From Nostoc sp. LPT (GTDB lineage Bacteria > Cyanobacteriota > Cyanobacteriia > Cyanobacteriales > Nostocaceae): a stretch of 64,000 nucleotides of DNA. Position numbers and translations under genes: made by a program. Where the stretch lies: assembly GCF_017115165.1 (NCBI RefSeq), contig NZ_JABXKF010000090.1, positions 21,150-85,149 on the forward strand, in the 5' to 3' direction. This document shows, in pieces, positions 54,394 to 63,925 of the stretch. The stretch's first letter is position 1, and each line of letters opens with the position of its first letter. The notes below the pieces were generated by a model. That model made no database searches. It saw nothing but the letters and a program-made list of their open reading frames with translations, and was not told where the DNA came from.

Positions 54394-55389
54394 TTAGAGC
54401 AAACGACTAGCCACTACAACTTTACCCAACCAAGGAAATTCCAACAACAACCCTAAAATATTACCTATTATTGGATTTACCTCATTTGCCGCATGTAAAA
54501 CCATCTCGAAATTCCACTCATTGACTGTGTTTATGCCCAAAGCAATCGTGGTTTCAAGGTTTTCCGCTTGATGCCACCACATAGACGGAATATATAAAAG
54601 TTCTCCTGGAGTTAGGATAAATTCCACTGGTGTTACATTGGTATACAATGGAAATTTTTCTAAATCTGGTTTAAAAGCATCAACTTCCCCATCGTAGACA
54701 AATTCTTGTTGATCGGGTGGTATTAAGATTAATCGCTTCTGTCCATAAATTCCTGCTAGCCATCCTTGTGTACAAAACGAATCAATGTGAAGCCCTACTG
54801 ATGACTCTTTACGACCTATAATAAGATAGATATATTGTTGAAACCCATATTTATTAAACAGTTCTTCTGGGAAAGTTTCTAATAAATTATGGCAATAAAC
54901 TGGAACTTCGCAATCTTCGTAAAGCTCTGGATGTTCAAACATATGAAAGTCGAAAAGGTAGAGTGATTGTTCGGTATCACCTTTCTCTAGATAATCTATA
55001 TAATCCGCAATAGTTATTGATATATTAGTTCCATTATTTCTATCTCTCACACCATCAGTTTTTACTGACCCATATTTATCTCTGAAGAAATTTAAAGTCT
55101 ACTTTGCTGAAGCTTTCCAATTTTTAACTATATCAGTAATAATGACTGGCTTGCCAATAGATGCATACTCTTTAACAAATTCTTCGTATGATAGATTGCT
55201 GCGACGCTCAATATAATCAATTGGTGTCCATATTAACTTACGTTGATTTTTGAGTAATATTCTCTTCAGTAAATATGCACTTATCAGTATTATTAAAATA
55301 AATATAAATGTCACAAAACTTGAGACAAGAATAATTGGAACCCCAAAAATAAATGAGTGCAAAGTAGTAGTCAAATTTGCTATTTGCAT
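54394..55389 (-). pseudogene. Membrane-anchored JmjC/cupin_8 oxygenase interrupted by an in-frame TAG
   Basis: Two pieces lie in the same frame: 96 codons (55389-55102) ending at TAG (55099-55101), then 16 sense codons and 218 more to 54394. Read through, they form one 331-residue protein. An N-terminal membrane helix (about 13-43) is followed by the typical cupin_8 start GKPVIITDIVKNW, and the downstream half keeps the Fe(II) ligands HID (201/203) and His273 in IPSMWWHQAE. The sequence after the stop, FFRDKYGS, continues the family pattern, so the TAG replaces a sense codon. The downstream piece has only a GTG as a possible start. The family hydroxylates peptide or amino-acid substrates. It could be a recent pseudogene, a sequencing error, or a gene needing suppression. 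It lies between the loading NRPS and PKS1. Confidence 0.85.
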
Positions 55390-55413
55390 AGTTTTGCGGA
55401 GAGTCCTTTTTAC

Positions 55414-58400
55414 TTATTTACGTGACTTACGAGTTTGCTTTTGTCGGTTTAGAGCCAATTTCTGTTTTTCAGATCGGTTATGGATCTCTTTAAAGGAATG
55501 TTGTTTTGGCTGTTCTTGACTAAGATGTTTTGCCAACAAACTGATACTAGGATATTGAAACATTTCTACTACTGAGATATCGCGTTGCAGTTGTTCTCGT
55601 AGTTGCGCGTTTACCTGAGAAATCAGTAAAGAATGACCGCCTAAATCGAAAAAGTTATCGTTAATACTAACTTTTTCAACACCGAGTACTGTTTGCCACG
55701 TACTAGCAATGGTCTGCTGTAGCTCTGTTTCGGGAGCCACATAAAGGTTGTTGTGGGTAGAGTAACTTTCTGGCAACGGTAAAACGCGACGATTTACCTT
55801 GCCATTGGGGGTCAAAGGGAGTGCGTCTAAGAATATAAAAGCCGTTGGCACCATGTATTCAGGTAGTTTTTCTCTGAGGAAATCTCGGAGTTGAGGTACT
55901 CGTTCACGCACTAAGCTTCCTTGCCAGGGAGTATTAGCGTAATCGTGCCAAGGACGGGATGAAGCAGGTACAGTAGCAGGCAAACAGAAATACTGAGTAG
56001 CATTAGGTATAGAGTGCGTGAAGATCACGTCATAGCGATCGCCTGCACCATTACCTGACCAAGTAATTTGGACTGAGTAAGGGAAGTCTTTTTCTAATGC
56101 CCAGAAGACTTCTGGCTCTACGCCTTGATTTTCAAGGGAGCTTAAAACCTGCTTAATCTCGCCTACAGTTTCTGTTGCCTCACTATTTCCCAACCACTGC
56201 ACGAGCTGAAGGTCTGCAATCACACGGGCATTCGGTACACCAGTAAGACCTAAAAATTGGGGCGCAGTTTCTCCTAAGATGCGGCAGACTGAGGATAGGG
56301 TTAAATCTTCTTTGTTCCAATCGAGCCAGCTGATTTCCGTTGTTGAAGGTGCTTTATCGTCCACATGGAGAATGACATCATAACGGAATTTGGTTAATTC
56401 ATTCTGGGAACAACCACGCTCTAGCAAAATATCAACATGACTAATTTTAGGTAGATGCTGTTTGAGGGCAGTAAAGAAAGCGGGATCGATGACTAATTGT
56501 TTTTCCTCGAACAACTGTTTTTGCACACGCTGTTGCAATGTTTCTCTAGAGAGAGTTTCTGATGCCCGATAAAGTTGAACTGAGGCGTGGAATGCTTCCA
56601 ATAAAGGCAGACTGCGAATATCTCCTAGAAAAATGAAGCCACCTGGTTCTACAGCATTGACTGCTTTTTCCAGAACCTGTAGCAAATAGTCAATGCTTGG
56701 GAAGTACTGAGCCACAGAGACAATTAACACCGCATCAAAGCTATTCTCTGCCACATCGTCAAAATCTGAAGCGCTTCTCTGGCTGAGTGTGACTCCTGCT
56801 AATGGCTGTTCTAGGGTGTCTAACTGCTGTTGGAGAACTTGGAGGGCATTTTGTGATGGGTCTGTTGCCCAGTACTGTTGGCAATGAGGCGCAATGCTCA
56901 AAACCATAAGGCCGCTACCCCCACAACCGATTTCTAAAACCCGATTGGGCTGCAAAGCCAAGATGCGCCCGGTGGTTTGCTCCATCCACTCGCGCACTTC
57001 TTCGTCTGGGATAGATGCCCCTGTATAGCTGCTTTCCCAACCTTTGATATAGAAGCCGGAGTGTTGAGTGGTATCAAACTTTTTATAGAGGCTATCAAAA
57101 ACACTTTGCCACTGCAAGGTTTGCTGAATGTCTAACGCTTCTATCGTTTCCAGTTGATACTGTCCGACAATATAAGCAATCAAGCGCTGATGGTCTAAGT
57201 CGTCATTGTGAGCAACAACCACCGCTTCCCGAACGCTTGGGTGTTGATTTAGTAAAGCTTCTATTTCTCCTAATTCAATGCGGAAACCCCGAATCTTGAC
57301 TTGATGATCGATGCGTCCGAGAAATTCCAGGTTGCCATTGCTGAGGTAGCTAACTAAGTCGCCTGTCTGATAAAGACGCTCCCCAGGTTTTGAACTGTAG
57401 GGGTTAGGAATAAACTTTTCTGCTGTTAAGTCTGGTCGGTTGAGGTAGCCTCGAGCAACACCGACACCTCCAATGTACAATTCACCAGGAGTTCCTACAG
57501 GTACGAGTTGTAGATAAGGATCGAGGATGTAGGTTTGGACTTGGGGAATAGGTTTGCCAATCGGCACTTCGTCCGCTGTCGATACTGATAAGTCACACAG
57601 TGTAGCTACAATCGTTGTTTCTGTAGGCCCGTAGGTGTTGACAAGGCGTACTCGTTGACCAACCTGCTGCTGCCATGTTGTCAGGTGTTTTCTATTGGCT
57701 TTTTCGCCACCAATGATCGCTAATCGCAGAGAATCGGGAAGTGCCAAATTGGCTGTTGCTAATTCAGCGGTAACTTGATGCCAAAAGGCGGTAGGCAAAT
57801 CTAGGACTGTTATCCCCCAATCACGACAATGCTGTAAAAATTGAGGCGTCGAACTTAACATCTCATCTGTACGCAGTATGAGAGTAGCACCACAGATCAG
57901 ACAGGGAAAGATTTCTTCTGCAGCAGCATCAAAGCTGATGGAAGCAAATTGCAGCACTCTATCGCTTGCTTCTAGTTCGTATTCTAAACAGGCAATTTCG
58001 GCATAACTCGCCAAAGAGCGATGCTGAATAGTCACGCCCTTGGGAGTTCCCGTGGAGCCAGAGGTGTAAATAATATAGACAAGGTTTTCTGGTTGGGTCT
58101 GATTGATAAGATTTTCCTGGCTTTCTTCGGCTATAGCGCTCTTGTTTGTATCAAGGCACACGACTTGTGACTGAAGTGCAGGCAGAACAGCTACCAGTGA
58201 TTGCAGGGTCAGAAGGACTGACACCTGAGCATCTCTCAAGATTAAAGCGAGACGTTCTTTTGGATAAGCAGGATCTAGAGGCACATACGCACCTCCAGCT
58301 TTGAGGATCGCCAAGAGTCCGATCGCCATCTCTAAAGAGCGCTGTATACAAATACCAACTCGCACTTCTGGCCCAACTGCAAGGGCTTTTAGATAATGTG

Positions 58401-61400
58401 CTAGCTGATTCGCACGCTGGTTCAATTCTGTGTAAGTTAAATGCTGGTTTTGAAATACCACTGCGATCGCATTTGGTGTCCGTTCTACCTGTGCCTCAAA
58501 CAGTTGATGAATGCATTGTTCGGAGGAATTTGGAATTGGAGATTGATTCCTACTAAGTTGTAGTAACTCCTGACGATCTGCCGTGCTCAATAGTGGTAAG
58601 TCGGATAGCCGAGTTTGAGGATGAGCAGCAATGCCTGAGAGTAAATTCTGAAAATGCCTCAGCATTCGAGTAATGGTAGCATCATCAAATAGGTCAGTAT
58701 TGTAATAGAAGGATGCCCCCACTTCTTGCTCTGTAATTTCAATAGACAGGCTCAAATCAAACTGCGCTGTTTCTGTTTCTATTTTTAACAACCTCAATGC
58801 CAAACCAGGTATTTCTGGTAACTGCGAGTAATCTTGGACATTGAACATCACTTGAAACAGCGGCGTCCGACTTGTATCCCGCTCTGGTTGCACTGCTTCT
58901 ACTAGTTGGTCAAAGGGCAAATCCTGGTGTGTGTAAGCTCCTAAAGCGACCTTTTTTACCCGCGTCAGCAACTCAGCAAAAGTCGGGTTGCTGCTCATAT
59001 CTGTACGTAGTACTAAAGTATTGACAAAAAAGCCAATCAACCCTTTTACTTCATCACGATTGCGGTTAGCGACAGGTGTTCCGACAGCAATATCATCTTG
59101 TCCTGTATAACGATAGAGAAAAGTCTGAAATGCTGCCAATAGCAACATGAACAGAGTTACGCCCTCTTGACGAGCGATCGCCTTCAGTTCCTTAATGACT
59201 GCTTCGGACAACTCGATAGATTGTTGAGCGCCGTGTGAAGTTTGCACCGTCGGTCGTGGCCGGTCAGTAGGTAGTTTTAATGCCGCTGGTATACCCTCAA
59301 GTTGTTGCTTCCAATAAGAGAGTTGAGTTTGGAGGATTTCCCCTTGTAGCCATTGCCGCTGCCAATGTGCAAAGTCTTTGTATTGGATCGAGATTTCCGC
59401 TAAAGGTGAAGCACTTCTGGTTAAAAATGCTTTGTAAAGTAATGCAATCTCTTGTAAAAAGACTTCAGTAGACCAGCCATCAGAGATGATGTGGTGCATC
59501 TCTAGCAAAAGAATATGCTCTTGCTGTGCTAGGCGCAAAAGTTTAGCACGTAATAATGGCTCGTGCGTTAGGTCAAAAGGTCGTTGACTTTCTTGAGTCA
59601 ATAATTTTTGAACTGCAACATTGCTCTGTAATTCTATATTTATTACTGATAAAGATAATTTTAGGGAAGATGCAATAATTTGTACTGGCTGTCCGTTGAC
59701 TGTTGTAAATGTGGTTCTTAAAGTCTCATGTCGCCGGATAATTTCATTCAGACTTTGTTCTAGTAAACTAATGTCAAGCTGACCTTTGAGATTAACAGCT
59801 AAGGAAATATTGTAAGCTGGGTTGCCTGGTTCTAATCGGTCGAGGAACCATAGTCTCTGCTGGGCAAAAGATAGGGGATATACTTCAGCTGGCTGAACTT
59901 GGCTAAGAGACTTTGAGCGGATGAAAGCTTCTGCTGTCATTTGAGCCAGTATTTTGGTGATGAGCGATCGCCCACTCATCCCTTCAAAAAAATCTGCTAC
60001 CGATACTTCTACTTCTAAATCAAGCTCAATCCGGTTTTTCAACTCAAATACTTTTAAGGAATCAAGTCCCAGCGTGCTTAATGGTTCTTCGGGATTAATA
60101 TCATCTGTTGCAATTGAAAGTACTCGCCCCAAGAGTTCAATCAGATATGATTCTAAAACTGGTTGACACTCCCTTGAGGAAAGTGCCAACAGTTCAGAAC
60201 GCTGTAATTGAGTTTCGTTTCTCGCAATATCACTAATTTTGAGAATGTCACTTTCAACTATATTCAGTTCGCCATTTTGAAACTGAGTGCGAGTTGCACG
60301 ACGTTGAATCTTACCGCTAGAAGTTTTAGGTATACTACCTGGTTTAATTAAAACTACACCATAAACTTGTACTTCATGTTCTTGGGCGATTCCTTGCCGA
60401 ATTGCACTAGCTACTTCTGCTAAATTTGGCTTGGCGCGAAACTCTAATTCTTGTACTATTACTAGCCTTTCTTCGTTGTTCACCTCTACTGTAAATGCTG
60501 CATTAGCACCGGAACGTAAGGATGGATGACTGAATTCGGCGGTTAATTCTATATCTTGTGGGTAAAGATTGCGACCACGAATAATAATTAAATCTTTTAC
60601 TCTACCTGTAATGAAAAGCTCACTATTGTCCAAAAAGCCTAAGTCACCAGTCCGTAAAAATGTCCCTTCTTTTGTGTCTTTCAGATAGGCGTGGAATGTT
60701 TGCTCTGTTTCTTCTGTTCGATTCCAATAACCCTGACCTACGCTCAGTCCAGATACCCAGATTTCCCCAACTTCATCTGATGAACAGCGAGTTAGTGTTT
60801 CAGAATTAACAATGACAATCTGCTGTTGAGGAATAGTTTGACCACAACTGACAAAGGTTTGGATATCTTGACTCTGGGCATTTGCTTCAACTATCTGGTT
60901 CTGCGAAAGTGCCGATTTCTCTACAGTTTTTACTTGGGCTAAGGCTGTTTTGATCCCACCAGAAACTATCAAAGTTGCTTCCGCCATGCCGTAACAGGGG
61001 TAGAATGCTTCTGCACGAAAGCCACACTCTGCAAAGGTGGTTGCAAACTTCTCAAGAGTATCTTGTCGGACTGGTTCAGCACCATTAAACGCAACACTCC
61101 AACTACTTAAGTCGAGAGTTTCTTTTTGTTCTTGAGTAATCCTTTGAATACATTGTTCATAAGCAAAGTTGGGGCCACCACTCGTTGTGCCTTTGTAGTG
61201 AGATATAGCTTGTAACCAGCGGTAAGGTCGTTGTAAAAAAGATGCTGGAGACATTAAGATACAAGGAAAAGCACCATACAAGGGTTGCAAAATCCCACCA
61301 ATCAACCCCATATCATGGTAAACAGGCAGCCAGGATACAAACTTGCTGCTGGGTGAATGTTCCATCATTTGGTAAGTTACAGCGGCGTTGTGCAGCAGAT

Positions 61401-61986
61401 TGCCATGACTGAGCATGACTCCCTTTGGTGTGCCTGTAGAACCTGATGTATATTGCAGAAAAGCTAGGGTATCCGCATTAATTGCAGGTTGCTGCCAAGA
61501 ATCTTCTAGACCCTGTACGATGTTGTCAGTTGTCAGCCAGCGAAAATTTCCCTGTTTTGTTAGGAGTGTGAGTATTGATTGTAATGTGGGGAGCATTGCT
61601 GTTGTGGTGAGAGCAACACTTGCCTGTGCATCTGTGCTAATAGCTTGTATTCTGGGCGTTTTACGTTGATTGGAAGGCGGATAAGCTGGAATCGCCACTA
61701 CCCCAGCATATAGACAACCGAAAAATGCGCTTAAGTAATCCAGTCCAGGAGGATACAGTAATATGGCACGTTTCCCACTCAAACCAAGAGCTTGGAGTTG
61801 AGCTGCTACAGCCCGACTGCGCCGATCCAATTCATGGTAAGTCAGAGTTAATTCCTGAGTCTCTCCATCTTCAAGGAAAGTGAATGCTTGTGTGTGTGGC
61901 ATCTTGCAGCTGCGATCGCGCAGAATATCAACGATAGTCGCACACTGAGGGAGAATTTCTGGAATTTTATTGAGAAATTGACTCAT
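55414..61986 (-). CDS. Loading protein FAAL-ACP-C-A-NMT-PCP
   Basis: A 2190-aa initiation protein. Residues 1-590 are a fatty acyl-AMP ligase (LYPPGLDYLSAFFGCLYAG, FLQYTSGSTGTPKGVM, SWLPVYHDMGLIGG, LFITGRVKDLIIIRGRN) that activates a free fatty acid and loads it on the ACP (LGLDSLK near 639). The C domain has HHIISDG near 834. The A domain has A3 near 1310 and A5 NTYGPTETTI near 1454; its code reads DAEDIGTIVK, with acidic residues at positions 239 and 278 that suggest a basic or amine-bearing residue, not assigned further. A SAM N-methyltransferase is inserted between A8 and A10 (SSYTGASIPDEEVREWM, EIGCGGSG near 1685). A10 NGKVNR is near 2062 and PCP GGHS near 2115. A basic tail follows. The SD is GAGG. 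It is the first cluster gene, after a long non-coding region. Confidence 0.95.
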   Translation of the reverse strand: MSQFLNKIPEILPQCATIVDILRDRSCKMPHTQAFTFLEDGETQELTLTYHELDRRSRAVAAQLQALGLSGKRAILLYPPGLDYLSAFFGCLYAGVVAIPAYPPSNQRKTPRIQAISTDAQASVALTTTAMLPTLQSILTLLTKQGNFRWLTTDNIVQGLEDSWQQPAINADTLAFLQYTSGSTGTPKGVMLSHGNLLHNAAVTYQMMEHSPSSKFVSWLPVYHDMGLIGGILQPLYGAFPCILMSPASFLQRPYRWLQAISHYKGTTSGGPNFAYEQCIQRITQEQKETLDLSSWSVAFNGAEPVRQDTLEKFATTFAECGFRAEAFYPCYGMAEATLIVSGGIKTALAQVKTVEKSALSQNQIVEANAQSQDIQTFVSCGQTIPQQQIVIVNSETLTRCSSDEVGEIWVSGLSVGQGYWNRTEETEQTFHAYLKDTKEGTFLRTGDLGFLDNSELFITGRVKDLIIIRGRNLYPQDIELTAEFSHPSLRSGANAAFTVEVNNEERLVIVQELEFRAKPNLAEVASAIRQGIAQEHEVQVYGVVLIKPGSIPKTSSGKIQRRATRTQFQNGELNIVESDILKISDIARNETQLQRSELLALSSRECQPVLESYLIELLGRVLSIATDDINPEEPLSTLGLDSLKVFELKNRIELDLEVEVSVADFFEGMSGRSLITKILAQMTAEAFIRSKSLSQVQPAEVYPLSFAQQRLWFLDRLEPGNPAYNISLAVNLKGQLDISLLEQSLNEIIRRHETLRTTFTTVNGQPVQIIASSLKLSLSVINIELQSNVAVQKLLTQESQRPFDLTHEPLLRAKLLRLAQQEHILLLEMHHIISDGWSTEVFLQEIALLYKAFLTRSASPLAEISIQYKDFAHWQRQWLQGEILQTQLSYWKQQLEGIPAALKLPTDRPRPTVQTSHGAQQSIELSEAVIKELKAIARQEGVTLFMLLLAAFQTFLYRYTGQDDIAVGTPVANRNRDEVKGLIGFFVNTLVLRTDMSSNPTFAELLTRVKKVALGAYTHQDLPFDQLVEAVQPERDTSRTPLFQVMFNVQDYSQLPEIPGLALRLLKIETETAQFDLSLSIEITEQEVGASFYYNTDLFDDATITRMLRHFQNLLSGIAAHPQTRLSDLPLLSTADRQELLQLSRNQSPIPNSSEQCIHQLFEAQVERTPNAIAVVFQNQHLTYTELNQRANQLAHYLKALAVGPEVRVGICIQRSLEMAIGLLAILKAGGAYVPLDPAYPKERLALILRDAQVSVLLTLQSLVAVLPALQSQVVCLDTNKSAIAEESQENLINQTQPENLVYIIYTSGSTGTPKGVTIQHRSLASYAEIACLEYELEASDRVLQFASISFDAAAEEIFPCLICGATLILRTDEMLSSTPQFLQHCRDWGITVLDLPTAFWHQVTAELATANLALPDSLRLAIIGGEKANRKHLTTWQQQVGQRVRLVNTYGPTETTIVATLCDLSVSTADEVPIGKPIPQVQTYILDPYLQLVPVGTPGELYIGGVGVARGYLNRPDLTAEKFIPNPYSSKPGERLYQTGDLVSYLSNGNLEFLGRIDHQVKIRGFRIELGEIEALLNQHPSVREAVVVAHNDDLDHQRLIAYIVGQYQLETIEALDIQQTLQWQSVFDSLYKKFDTTQHSGFYIKGWESSYTGASIPDEEVREWMEQTTGRILALQPNRVLEIGCGGSGLMVLSIAPHCQQYWATDPSQNALQVLQQQLDTLEQPLAGVTLSQRSASDFDDVAENSFDAVLIVSVAQYFPSIDYLLQVLEKAVNAVEPGGFIFLGDIRSLPLLEAFHASVQLYRASETLSRETLQQRVQKQLFEEKQLVIDPAFFTALKQHLPKISHVDILLERGCSQNELTKFRYDVILHVDDKAPSTTEISWLDWNKEDLTLSSVCRILGETAPQFLGLTGVPNARVIADLQLVQWLGNSEATETVGEIKQVLSSLENQGVEPEVFWALEKDFPYSVQITWSGNGAGDRYDVIFTHSIPNATQYFCLPATVPASSRPWHDYANTPWQGSLVRERVPQLRDFLREKLPEYMVPTAFIFLDALPLTPNGKVNRRVLPLPESYSTHNNLYVAPETELQQTIASTWQTVLGVEKVSINDNFFDLGGHSLLISQVNAQLREQLQRDISVVEMFQYPSISLLAKHLSQEQPKQHSFKEIHNRSEKQKLALNRQKQTRKSRK

Positions 61987-62400
61987 TATTATGCCTCAGG
62001 TAATTCAGATGCACGCAAACAATAGTGGCAAAATTAACCTCATACTCACTCCTGACTGAACAAGGGTTTAAGTCAGTTTTTGTGGGTATCTTAGTTTAAA
62101 AATCTACTTAAATACAGCAAACATCAAACAGTCACAACTCTTTGTCGCTCAAAGTGCTGCTTTTACAGAATTTTTTAACTCAATTGGGAAAACTCTTGAA
62201 TAGACCTGAATGTTGCTTTAGGTAAGACAGGGCGAAGTTAGTAAGTAAGCCATACAAGCTTCTATATTGCTAGTAATTTTCATTTAGACTTTCTTAGATT
62301 ACTAGGGATTGTGGTATTTGGCAATCCTGTAATTAATAGCGAATAATTATCAATATTGGAAATATGTGTCGTTCTAGACTATTACTAAAATATTCTATGA
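61987..62400. other. Non-coding region upstream of the loading gene
   Basis: This 414-base stretch has no convincing reading frame. It is the longest gap next to the biosynthetic genes and the natural place for the main promoter of the leftward operon. A weak promoter-like pair and a Fur-like site are listed separately. A short stem CTGACT/AGTCAG followed by T5 near 62053-62076 faces the plus strand, where there is no gene to terminate. Confidence 0.5.
62296..62358 (-). promoter_or_regulatory. Weak sigma70-like promoter with an upstream Fur-like half-site
   Basis: On the minus strand TTGCCA (62324-62319) is followed after 17 bases by TAATCT (62301-62296), a tolerable -35/-10 pair about 310 bases before the loading ATG. 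Upstream, 62337-62351 contains ATTATCA, which matches one arm of the 7-1-7 Fur box exactly; the other arm matches only about 4 of 7. Iron control would fit a siderophore cluster, but AT-rich DNA gives such matches by chance. Confidence 0.22.
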
Positions 62401-62478
62401 CTTTTGATAGATGTCAACGGCTGGAAAAAGCTAACTGCTTTCAACGACCTGACTTTGGCTGAAGATGAAATTCCGTAG
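62401..62478 (+). pseudogene. Short 3' remnant of an unidentified plus-strand gene
   Basis: A plus-strand frame ends in a coding-like peptide with DVNGWKKLTAFND and LTLAEDEIP before a TAG at 62476-62478. It is preceded by a TGA only a few codons upstream and has no start codon. The peptide has the amino-acid balance of real protein, but I do not recognise the family. It lies tail-to-tail with the frameshifted DUF3102-type gene, suggesting that this flank has been rearranged. Confidence 0.3.
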
Positions 62479-62479
62479 T

Positions 62480-63494
62480 CTAAGGATAGTCTAATGGCTC
62501 AGTTGTTAATTGGCACTGTGCGTAGGCGTAGCTCGCCGCAGGCATCGCCTGACGACAACGTTCAAGACTAGGATCTCCCGCAAAAACTCGCCGATTTAGC
62601 TGATGAGCGATTTCGATCATATCCTTACTTGGTAGCCAGGGAAAAATTACTGTGTCCCCAGATGCCGAAAACATCTTGATTAGCTGTTCAATCAACTGCT
62701 CCTTTAAATCTGATTCAGGAAAGATAATCACAGTCTTCGCCCGTTCAATTAACCAATCATGATCCCAATCATCGGAGGTAATGGCAATGGCAAGAGCAGC
62801 AAAGGGTATGCGTTCGATAAATTGTGGTGAAGCTGTATCGCCACAGAACAGAAAATGTTGCTTTTCCAATAAAAACCAACCCGACTGAATTTCATCAGGA
62901 TTCACAACAACAGGCGAAACTGAGGTAGCTTTTGCTACAGTAACTTCTAAAGCTGGTGTTTCAGCTTTAACTACCTGGTTGGGAATTATAGTCACAATCT
63001 CTAGCTTAGAAATCAGAGGCTGTGGTAGCTTAGGTAAAGCAGGAGCAGAGATAGACTGCGATTTATCGTCCTCAATTACTTGACGAATACTCTTATGAGT
63101 TAAAGTTTCGCCTTTATGAGCACGTTGCAGAATTTCCTCGCGGACGTTTTTTGGAGTTGATGGTGCTGCCAAAAGGTAGAGCGCAGATGTGGCAATATCT
63201 ATATTGTGCAAGATTTGCAGGTTCAGCTAATGCTTCATAAACATTAATAAAATTGTAAGCTGTCCGTCGGCTCCAACCAAACTCAGCTTTCAGCCAAGTC
63301 TCAAACTGTCCGTGTTTGAGCCGAGAACGCACCTGGGCCAGCTTCTGACCAATTTCCCAAATATCCTGTGCTGAACGCCGTAAGCGCTCCTTAATTTCTC
63401 CTGTTCGTTGCTGAACAACAATTCGCTGTTCAGAATCCAAAATTTCATAGTCGAAGCCAGTGACTACTTGGCTCTGTTTTTTTAACTTGCTCAC
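62480..63494 (-). pseudogene. DUF3102-type gene broken by a one-base frameshift, with a repeat-derived 3' end
   Basis: The 5' frame (63494 to about 63201) encodes a DUF3102-like N-terminus (IWEIGQKLAQVRSRLKHGQFETWL, FGWSRRTAYNFINVYEAL) and loses sense after LAEPANLAQY. The continuation DIATSALYLLAAPSTPKNVREEI is found in another frame. Removing the A at minus-strand position 63200 restores a continuous sequence. The later part (WFLLEKQHFLFCGDTASPQFIERIPF) recalls the H-x-L-x-CGD block of ParB/methylase-like proteins, but I would not assign a function. The last about 25 codons include a palindromic repeat (62520-62550), so the original C-terminus is probably lost too. It is unrelated to the NRPS/PKS pathway and marks the right boundary of the cluster. 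Confidence 0.75.
62520..62550. repeat. GC-rich short repeat at the 3' end of the DUF3102-type gene
   Basis: The run GCGTAGGCGTAGCTCGCCGC followed by AGGCATCGCCT is a common Nostocales palindromic unit. Here it lies inside the open frame and is translated as RQAMPAASYAYAQ, which does not look like natural protein sequence of this family. Confidence 0.6.
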
Positions 63495-63640
63495 AATTTG
63501 TCTAGACTACTTTCTACATAAAATTTATCATAGTTAACTATAAGTTTATTCTCATCTGTGAAAGTTTGAAACTAAGTGTTTTTTGTCAATATGTCTAAAT
63601 GTAGAAATAAATTTATTGAAAGCGGCATAGGGCACAAGAG

Positions 63641-63688
63641 GCAGAGGTCTAAGGCAGAGAGGAAAGACTTACTGCCTTAGACCTCTGC
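63641..63688. repeat. 17-bp perfect inverted repeat (strong hairpin)
   Basis: GCAGAGGTCTAAGGCAG at 63641-63657 pairs exactly with 63672-63688 around a 14-base loop. It is upstream of the DUF3102-type gene in otherwise non-coding DNA (63495-63925). There is no T-run next to the stem on either strand, so a mobile or filler repeat is more likely than a terminator. Apart from this hairpin and a Fur-like TGATAAT arm at 63801-63807, I see nothing in this stretch. Confidence 0.65.
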
Positions 63689-63925
63689 TCCCCATTCCCC
63701 TTTTGGACATGGTTTTTCATACAAGAAGAATAATCACGCTCAAGAAGGACAAGGATGAGGGAAGACGTTAAGTAAGTAGCTTGATATTTTCTAAAATTAA
63801 TGATAATCTTTGTTATTAAGTAAATTTAGCAAGTCAAAACATCACCCTTTGGTGTCGGTCTACGTAGGAAGTTTAATCATAGCAACTTGCGATCCCATTC
63901 ACCTTTATACTGGTCTGAGGAGTGG

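Noticed and set aside
62053..62080. Stem CTGACT/AGTCAG followed by T5, terminator-like on the plus strand
   Set aside because: The stem is only 6 bp and no plus-strand gene ends upstream of it. It lies in the 5' leader of the leftward loading gene.
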